The notes beneath the pieces are model-generated. The model did no database searches. It worked only from the letters and a program-made list of their open reading frames with translations, and was not told the origin of the DNA. 5,166 bases of DNA from contig JAOUNW010000135.1 of assembly GCA_029880755.1 (NCBI GenBank), forward strand, positions 1 to 5,166, given 5' to 3'. Position 1 is the stretch's first letter. Each line of letters starts with the position of its first letter. Both the position numbers and the translations under genes were made by a program. Below, piece by piece: positions 1 through 5,166 of the stretch. This stretch comes from Gammaproteobacteria bacterium (GTDB lineage: Bacteria; Pseudomonadota; Gammaproteobacteria; Acidiferrobacterales; SZUA-150).

Positions 1-22
1 GCGAGAAAACTAATTAGAGAGC

Positions 23-3000
23 CTATCGCCTCAACAGCTTCTTCTGAAGTGCTTCTCTTATATCCACACACACCGCAAAAGTTGCCGGAATTGTAATCAG
101 AGTGATCACTGTAGCAAAAATCAGGCCGGAGGAAAGCGATAGCGCCATCGGGGAAACAAACCGGTCCATGCCACCCCAGCCGTAGGCGGTTGGCAGCAAG
201 CCGACTACGGTTGTGGTTGCGGTTAACAATACTGCGCGAAGGCGGCGGCGGCCAGCCAACATAATGGCATCGCGGCAATTCATGCCCTCTTCCCGAGCTC
301 GCTGAATGAATACCAGCAATATGAGCGAGCTGTTAACCACCACACCCGACAGCGCAACCATTCCCAGCATTGAAAAGAAGGACAAGGGTGTAGGCTGCCA
401 GAACAAATCATGCAGGAAGAAGCTGATAACAATGCCAATGGCGCCGAAGGGAATCGCCAGCATCACCACGAGAGGATAACTGATTTTATTAAACTGAATT
501 GCCAGGATAAAAAAGATACCGATCATGGCAAATCCAAAGGCGATAGCTAAATCCCGAAACGACTGCATATTCTTCTCTTCCTCTCCGCCGTAATTAACGC
601 TGATTCTCTCCGGCGATGCGCCCAGCCACTGCTTCTCGTTCTGGGCTACCAGACGATTGATTTCCACGCTGGTAATGATTGAGGTATCAATATTTGCCAC
701 TACGTTAACAATACGAATACCGGCCTTATGGCTGATAGTGGTAAATCCAGGACGGTCCACCAGGCGCGCGATGCGTGATAAAGGTATCAGCCCTCCCCGT
801 TGATTGGGGATTAACAGATTTTTGAGCATTTCGATTTCATCGGTACCGTTTTCCGGGAAGCGGATCGTGATATCCACCTCTTCTGTACCCCAGCGCGCCG
901 TCGACACACGCAATCCATCCACTGCCGCGCGCACGTGAGTCGCGGCAGTCGCCAAATCAACGCCGGCATAGGTGGCCAATGTTCGGTCCATCACCACATG
1001 CAGTTCATTATCGCCAGGTGTCAGTCCACTCTCCACAGACGTAACACCGGGTACTGTTTTTAAATAGGCCTCCAGATTCCGCGCCGCCGCTTCACTGGCC
1101 TCAGAATCAGTGCTGCTGATCTCCACTTCCAGCGCCCGACCTGTAGGCGGCCCCGGTTTCTTCTCAGTAAAAGCAATTTCCAGCTTGGGATAGAGTTTGG
1201 GCAACTCCTTTTCCAATTTGTGCATGTCGTCCAGCGCATCATGATGAGGGCGCACCACCGCCGGATGATACAATACTCTTATTTGTCCAAAACGCGATCC
1301 GCGCTGGGTTAAAGGGTCGCCTTCGTCGATCGCGATTTGTCCTGTGGAAATGAGGGTCGCTTCCAGATATTCAGGTTTGATACGCTGCCTTATCTCTCGG
1401 TCCATTTCAATCAGCTTATCGCGCATGTGCTCCAGACTAATGCCAGGCTGTGCTGTAACGCGCACCAGATACTGGTCAATACCCACAGACGGAAAAAGCT
1501 GAAACGACATGACCACCTTGGCTAACACCAGACTGCCGAATAACATCAAAAAGGATAAAGCAACCGTAATCCGGCGATGATCCAGGGCAAACTCAAGCAC
1601 TTTGGCATAGGTATCTTCCAATTTTACCAACCATGCCCGTTCTTTGGGATGGGCATTGCGATTGGTGACAACCGCCACATGGCTAGGCAAAATCAAAAAG
1701 GATTCCAGCCAGGAAAAAAACAACAAAGAAATCACTACTGTGGGTATGGCAACAATGAACTTGCCAATAATACCGGACATAAACAGCATGGGAAGAAATG
1801 CGACGATAGTGGTCATTACCGTGGCAGTAACCGGACCGATAAGTTCATGAGCACCCTTCACCGCCGCCTCCACCGGGTTCATGCCTTTCTCCATATGGTA
1901 AGTAATGTTCTCACCAATAATAATGGCGTCATCCACGAGCATGCCCAGAACCATAATAAAACCCATCATGGAAATCAGATTCAAAGTAATGCCTGATGCA
2001 TACAAAACAAATAGGCCGGTTAAAAACACAATAGGTAAGCCCCATGTAGTAGTGAGTGCCACTGAGGGACGTAAAAATAGAATCAATGACGCAAATACCA
2101 AAACCAATCCGACCATGCCGTTGTTGGTCAACACGCCCAGCCGTAGACGGGCAAAGGCAGAAAAATCCTCAAAGGTACTAACCTTCACATCACTACCATA
2201 TTTGGCTGGAACTGTTTCCAGATAGTGTTTGATTTCATCAACGGTAGTAATAATGTCTGCCTGGCGTTTTTTCAGCACCAGGAAACTTAATGCGGGTTTG
2301 CCGGAGACATCGTAATACCGGGAGGCCTTCTCCAGTGACTCACTTACCGTGGCAATATCCCGTACGCGGGTAACGCCACCGCGTTCGTTAGCAAGAACCA
2401 CCAGATTGGCTACGTCGTCGGCATTACTAAATTCACCGGCAATGCGCACGGCCTTTTGGCCTTCCGAAGTATCAATATCACCGCCTGGCGCATTGACATT
2501 CCAATTTGAAAGCAATCTGGCCAGTTCGCCTACTGACAAGCGATGCTTCTGCATTTTTTCCGGATCCACCACTATTCGGATTTCCGATTTACGTTCAGCC
2601 TGAACCACCGCCCGCGCCACGCCACTGATATTCAGCAAATCGTCTTCGATGCGGTCACCCAGACGCTTCAGTGTCAACTCGTCCACTGGTGCCGATACCG
2701 CCAGGCGAATCACAGGAAACACCGACCCATCGATTTCCTGAACGATAGGATCATCCGGCAGGTCATCGGGCAAATCAGCGCGATCCACGGCCAATTGCAC
2801 ATCGCTGGTTAAACGATCACGGTTACTGGCATAGGGATCCAGTTCGAGAGTAATAAACCCGGAACCGGGAAACGAAACGGAAATCATTTTATCGATACCA
2901 TCGAGAGCCTTAAGTTCCTGTTCAACCGGTGTAATCACCAAACGTTCCACCTCTTCCGGTGTCGCTCCAGGATAAACCACTGTCACCTGAATCTTGTCCA

Positions 3001-3127
3001 GATTGACATTGGGAAAGGCTTCTCGATTAATGGCAAACATGGCATACAACCCCAGGATCACCAGAAACACGGATACCAGGTTCACTAATAAGTGACGCTC
3101 CACCAAAAACCGTAGGAAATTATCCAT
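23..3127 (-). CDS. RND efflux transporter permease subunit (HAE-1/AcrB-type inner-membrane pump)
   Basis: This 1034-residue protein is a proton-driven inner-membrane pump of the hydrophobe/amphiphile exporter type; AcrB has 1049 residues, so it looks full length. The layout is the duplicated RND fold: TM1 at about 12-32, first periplasmic porter/docking half at 33-325, TM2-TM6 at about 332-482, a cytoplasmic link near 485-518, TM7 at about 520-541, second periplasmic half at 542-855 and TM8-TM12 at about 860-1020. TM4 carries GMLVDDAII with the paired aspartates D399 and D400, matching the AcrB proton-relay pair. TM11 keeps the basic cluster ending at R964 and T969. In TM10 the position of the AcrB relay lysine is V931, within GVVVNSS. 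GYxG-type CusA/CzcA metal-export features are not apparent, so organic substrates are more likely, but the actual substrate cannot be read. The ATG at 3127 is chosen because it gives the usual short N-terminus before TM1 and has a good ribosome site. The stop is TAG at 23-25. It is the last gene visible of the operon and overlaps the channel gene by 8 nt. Confidence 0.95.
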   Translation of the reverse strand: MDNFLRFLVERHLLVNLVSVFLVILGLYAMFAINREAFPNVNLDKIQVTVVYPGATPEEVERLVITPVEQELKALDGIDKMISVSFPGSGFITLELDPYASNRDRLTSDVQLAVDRADLPDDLPDDPIVQEIDGSVFPVIRLAVSAPVDELTLKRLGDRIEDDLLNISGVARAVVQAERKSEIRIVVDPEKMQKHRLSVGELARLLSNWNVNAPGGDIDTSEGQKAVRIAGEFSNADDVANLVVLANERGGVTRVRDIATVSESLEKASRYYDVSGKPALSFLVLKKRQADIITTVDEIKHYLETVPAKYGSDVKVSTFEDFSAFARLRLGVLTNNGMVGLVLVFASLILFLRPSVALTTTWGLPIVFLTGLFVLYASGITLNLISMMGFIMVLGMLVDDAIIIGENITYHMEKGMNPVEAAVKGAHELIGPVTATVMTTIVAFLPMLFMSGIIGKFIVAIPTVVISLLFFSWLESFLILPSHVAVVTNRNAHPKERAWLVKLEDTYAKVLEFALDHRRITVALSFLMLFGSLVLAKVVMSFQLFPSVGIDQYLVRVTAQPGISLEHMRDKLIEMDREIRQRIKPEYLEATLISTGQIAIDEGDPLTQRGSRFGQIRVLYHPAVVRPHHDALDDMHKLEKELPKLYPKLEIAFTEKKPGPPTGRALEVEISSTDSEASEAAARNLEAYLKTVPGVTSVESGLTPGDNELHVVMDRTLATYAGVDLATAATHVRAAVDGLRVSTARWGTEEVDITIRFPENGTDEIEMLKNLLIPNQRGGLIPLSRIARLVDRPGFTTISHKAGIRIVNVVANIDTSIITSVEINRLVAQNEKQWLGASPERISVNYGGEEEKNMQSFRDLAIAFGFAMIGIFFILAIQFNKISYPLVVMLAIPFGAIGIVISFFLHDLFWQPTPLSFFSMLGMVALSGVVVNSSLILLVFIQRAREEGMNCRDAIMLAGRRRLRAVLLTATTTVVGLLPTAYGWGGMDRFVSPMALSLSSGLIFATVITLITIPATFAVCVDIREALQKKLLRR

Positions 3128-4574
3128 CCGCTTGCTCCTGTGTCATGGGTGGTATCGGCATAACATCCCGCCACACCGTTCCGCGAAGCAGTTCCAATGC
3201 GGCAAGCTTGCTGGCTAATTCAATATGTTTAAGTTCAACAGCGAGTTCCGCCTGCTGTAGCTCATTCTCAAAACGAATAAGCTCGCTGATATCGGTACGG
3301 CCTGTGCGATAGCGATTATTGGCCTCCTGGTATTTCTTTTTCTCGCTTTGAAAACGTACTTCGTAGTCTGCAAGCGCAATACGTGAGGCCTCTATTTCGG
3401 ACAACAACCCCTTTACGGTGTACTCAAGCTCCATTTTGATATCCTGAACCTGCTTTAACAAAATGGAACGATCCAGTTGCGCCTGGGTCAACTGGGCATC
3501 AACCCCTTTGCGGTCCATGGTACGACGAAATTCTAATTGCACTTTTCCTGCGTAGTCGGTCTCATCCACTGCGCCAAGCGTAGAGTCGCCACTGACATTG
3601 CGTCCACCCAGCGACATTACCAGATCCAGCTGATTTTTCTGTTTGTCACGGCTACGGGCAATAACGGTCTCGGCAATTTGCAGTCTTGCAACAGTGTCAA
3701 CTCGATCCGGACTATTGCGTATCACCTCATCAATAATCGCTTTGACACTTTCTGGGCTATCTTCAGTTAGTTCTTGCACTAACGGCGAGACATCGCTGTC
3801 CCACGGCTGCCCCATAAGACGATTCAACGACGTGCGTTGCTTCTCCCAAATAACCAGCAACCCTTTTGCTTCGGCAATTTGGGCATGTAACTGGGCGTCC
3901 ACCTGCAGCCGGTCCTTTTGCTCGCTGATACCAAGATAAATATTTTTCTCGATAAATTTCTTCAAGCGCTCGGCACGGTCAATGGCTGCTTCGGCACTTT
4001 TAATGCGCGCCCTTGTCATAGCGGCCGAATAAAATATGTCCATTAACTGCCCACTCAATTGATCGCGCAATCTTTGTTGTTGCGCCGATGCCTGGGCGGC
4101 TCCCGCTTCGGCGGAAATCAGATCATGCTGATAGTCCGGGTTACCAGAGCCCTGGCTTAACGGTGTCCGATAACTGATATCCACTTTCGTGGTATTGGCA
4201 GGATTGGGATAGGTTGGAATAAACGGTGACTCACTGTCCTCGAGCGAGTAATTAGCGCCCAACTCCAGACTGTTTCCCGATTGCGTTTTGCGCTGAACAC
4301 CAGTGCCGACATCGACACGATCCGACGGCACACCGGTAAAACCCATATCATGGGAAACACCTGCCTGTCCTTTCCAAATCCAGCCCAACTGGCTTCTGAC
4401 TACCGGTGTCTGCAGTTGCGAACGCTGTACCTGCAAGGCGGCGGCATCCAGTCTTGGCTGATTACGCAACATATCGGCCAATGCTTTTTTAATAGTTAAC
4501 GGGGTTTCACTACGAGCAAGTGAAGCCATTAACAATCCTGACACAATAGCGCATGCAATTAGAATATTCTTCAT
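3120..4574 (-). CDS. TolC-family outer-membrane efflux channel protein
   Basis: This 484-residue protein is the probable outer-membrane/periplasmic tunnel of the efflux complex, expected to form a trimer. Residues 1-22 are a Sec signal peptide: K2, a hydrophobic core at about 4-19, and likely cleavage after A20 or S22. The mature part shows the two outer-membrane-efflux repeats (about 26-255 and 275-465), each made of long Ala/Gln/Leu/Glu-rich helices. Between the helices lie stretches of alternating polar and hydrophobic residues that should be beta-barrel hairpins, at about 62-140 and 315-352. SYRTPLSQGSG at 134-144 matches the conserved (Q)PLLRGxG segment following the first barrel hairpin in many TolC-family proteins. 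YRTGRTDISELIRFENEL at 422-439 is the repeat-2 counterpart of the TolC YxxGxxxxxxLLxxxxxL segment, and 213-251 is the repeat-1 counterpart. There is no plausible lipobox, unlike OprM/NodT lipoproteins. The ATG at 4574 gives the signal peptide directly. It lies 4 nt after the regulator stop and overlaps the pump start by 8 nt, so co-transcription is expected. Confidence 0.92.
   Translation of the reverse strand: MKNILIACAIVSGLLMASLARSETPLTIKKALADMLRNQPRLDAAALQVQRSQLQTPVVRSQLGWIWKGQAGVSHDMGFTGVPSDRVDVGTGVQRKTQSGNSLELGANYSLEDSESPFIPTYPNPANTTKVDISYRTPLSQGSGNPDYQHDLISAEAGAAQASAQQQRLRDQLSGQLMDIFYSAAMTRARIKSAEAAIDRAERLKKFIEKNIYLGISEQKDRLQVDAQLHAQIAEAKGLLVIWEKQRTSLNRLMGQPWDSDVSPLVQELTEDSPESVKAIIDEVIRNSPDRVDTVARLQIAETVIARSRDKQKNQLDLVMSLGGRNVSGDSTLGAVDETDYAGKVQLEFRRTMDRKGVDAQLTQAQLDRSILLKQVQDIKMELEYTVKGLLSEIEASRIALADYEVRFQSEKKKYQEANNRYRTGRTDISELIRFENELQQAELAVELKHIELASKLAALELLRGTVWRDVMPIPPMTQEQADG
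3135..3139 (-). promoter_or_regulatory. Ribosome binding site of the RND pump gene
   Basis: On the minus strand AGGAG lies 7 nt before the ATG at 3127, inside the last codons of the channel gene. It supports this ATG as the pump start. Together with the 8-nt ATGGATAA overlap, where the TAA is the channel stop, it points to translational coupling of channel and pump. Confidence 0.7.
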
Positions 4575-4578
4575 GACA

Positions 4579-5166
4579 TCACTTCCCTGAGGTCATCCGT
4601 AGCCCGTTAATAAACATTTCCAGATGAGCATCAATAAACTTATTAGCGTCATAAGACTCCTTGTCGTATCCTGCGAGAGAGTGTTTCCAGATAACAGAAA
4701 ACACCAGCGGCGCTGTTAGTGCTCGGGCTGTATAAAATACATCACATCTACGAAATTCTTTTGTTGCAATACCTTTTTCTATCACACGGACAAACAAATG
4801 GCGCCCGCGCAACACTACTGCATCCACAAAAAACCGAGCTAACTCGGGAAAATTTCCAGCCTCGGAAATAATTAATTTAGGAATCCCGCTTAATCGGGAC
4901 TCGCCCACGTTGCGCCACCACTCCTTTACCAGTTGGCGCAGCAACGCCTCGGCACTGCCATCATGGGAGTCGATCATTTTTTCCGCCTTGTCCAATTCTG
5001 GTAATACCAATTCCTGTACCACGGCTCGAAATAAATCTTCCTTGTTCTTGAAATACAGATACAGCGTTCCCTTTGAGATACCAGCCTCCCTGGCCACCTC
5101 ATCCAGTCGCGTGGCAGCAAAACCGCGCTCCACAAACAGGGTGAGGGCGGCATCAACAATCTCACC
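4579..5166 (-). CDS. TetR/AcrR-family transcriptional regulator, 5' end cut by window edge
   Basis: The visible 195 residues are a TetR-type ligand-responsive DNA-binding protein, probably the repressor of this efflux operon. The frame is open to the window edge. Its first residues GEIVDAALTLFVERGF are helix 1 of the TetR domain, so the GTG at 5133 is not the start, and some N-terminal residues plus the true start lie beyond 5166. The helix-turn-helix is at visible residues 19-39 (TRLDEVAREAGISKGTLYLYF), followed by KNKEDLF, a highly typical TetR signature. The ligand-binding part (about 60-190) contains SEAGNFPELARFF at 101-113, which resembles the AefR-like TetR C-terminal domain; this is family recognition from memory, not a search. 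The stop is TGA at 4579-4581. Regulator genes of RND pumps are often divergent, whereas this one is the upstream gene of the same transcript, which suggests negative autoregulation from an operator outside the window. The inducing ligand cannot be inferred. Confidence 0.93.
   Translation of the reverse strand, partial: GEIVDAALTLFVERGFAATRLDEVAREAGISKGTLYLYFKNKEDLFRAVVQELVLPELDKAEKMIDSHDGSAEALLRQLVKEWWRNVGESRLSGIPKLIISEAGNFPELARFFVDAVVLRGRHLFVRVIEKGIATKEFRRCDVFYTARALTAPLVFSVIWKHSLAGYDKESYDANKFIDAHLEMFINGLRMTSGK
4582..4588 (-). promoter_or_regulatory. Ribosome binding site of the TolC-family gene
   Basis: On the minus strand AGGGAAG ends 7 nt before the ATG at 4574 and lies in the final codons of the regulator gene. 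It is a moderate Shine-Dalgarno match. A 4-nt gap between the regulator TGA and the channel ATG leaves no room for a separate promoter between stop and start, although one inside the regulator gene cannot be excluded. Confidence 0.5.
4828..4847 (-). terminator. Possible intragenic terminator-like hairpin in the regulator gene (weak)
   Basis: Read on the minus strand, CCGAG-TTAG-CTCGG (5-bp stem, 4-nt loop) is followed at once by six Ts, the layout of a short intrinsic terminator in the direction of transcription. It lies inside codons for PELARFF of the regulator. The stem is short, and a translating ribosome would mask it. The same codons are explained by protein conservation, so function is doubtful; it could be chance or a polarity/attenuation element. 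Confidence 0.2.

Noticed and set aside
1..22. Terminator or new gene start downstream of the pump
   Set aside because: Only 22 nt are available. They contain the short AT-rich palindrome CTAATTAG (10-17) but no stem with a T tract and no start codon with a ribosome site.
1577..1996. Plus-strand open frame of 139 codons opposite the pump gene
   Set aside because: It lies antisense to conserved RND transmembrane coding sequence including TM4. Its translation is rich in His, Asn and Lys with no recognisable domain, as expected for a mirror of hydrophobic codons.
4542..4574. Possible lipoprotein signal (LIAC, Cys8) in the TolC-family protein
   Set aside because: Cys8 lies too near the N-terminus, before most of the hydrophobic core. 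An ordinary signal peptide cleaved after A20 or S22 fits better.
4884..4899. Inverted repeat TCCCG-CTTAAT-CGGGA in the regulator gene
   Set aside because: It has a 5-bp stem with a 6-nt loop, no T tract, and sits in ordinary coding sequence. It is not more than expected by chance.
5131..5133. GTG as start codon of the regulator
   Set aside because: The frame stays open upstream to 5166 and encodes GEIVDAALTLF, the typical first helix of a TetR domain, so the real start is outside the window.
4974..5165. Minus-strand 63-codon frame overlapping the start of the regulator
   Set aside because: It is a frame-shifted reading of the TetR helix-turn-helix region, and the regulator frame itself is unmistakable.

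Overview
The window holds three co-directional genes on the minus strand that together look like most of a tripartite drug or solvent efflux operon. In transcription order, right to left, they are a TetR-family regulator (4579-5166, its 5' end cut off by the window edge), a TolC-family outer-membrane channel (3120-4574) and a large HAE-1/AcrB-type RND inner-membrane pump (23-3127). Coding density is close to 100%. The regulator and channel genes are separated by 4 nt, the channel and pump genes overlap by 8 nt, and the only non-coding DNA is the 22 nt after the pump stop codon. There is no stretch of 300 bases without a gene. I see no RNA gene, mobile element, CRISPR array or long repeat. Organism: the TetR/TolC/RND combination with a Sec signal peptide on the channel means a diderm, Gram-negative bacterium. 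Base composition near 50% GC by eye and the protein character suggest Pseudomonadota, most likely a gammaproteobacterium. This is inference from family resemblance; nothing in the window fixes the genus. How it would work: the RND trimer would take substrate from the periplasm or outer leaflet using the proton gradient and pass it through a periplasmic adaptor to the TolC-like trimer and out of the cell. The TetR protein, as first gene of the same transcript, probably represses its own operon from an operator upstream of the window and releases it when it binds a ligand. The periplasmic adaptor (HlyD/MFP family) that such a system needs is not between these genes, so it must lie outside the window or be supplied in trans. 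Points worth a second look are the TetR-channel-pump order with no adaptor gene between, an RND TM10 that lacks the AcrB relay lysine and the acidic residues I expect in this subfamily, and a small terminator-like hairpin followed by six Ts inside the regulator gene. I see no evidence of a new kind of system; this is a recognisable efflux locus with some uncommon details.
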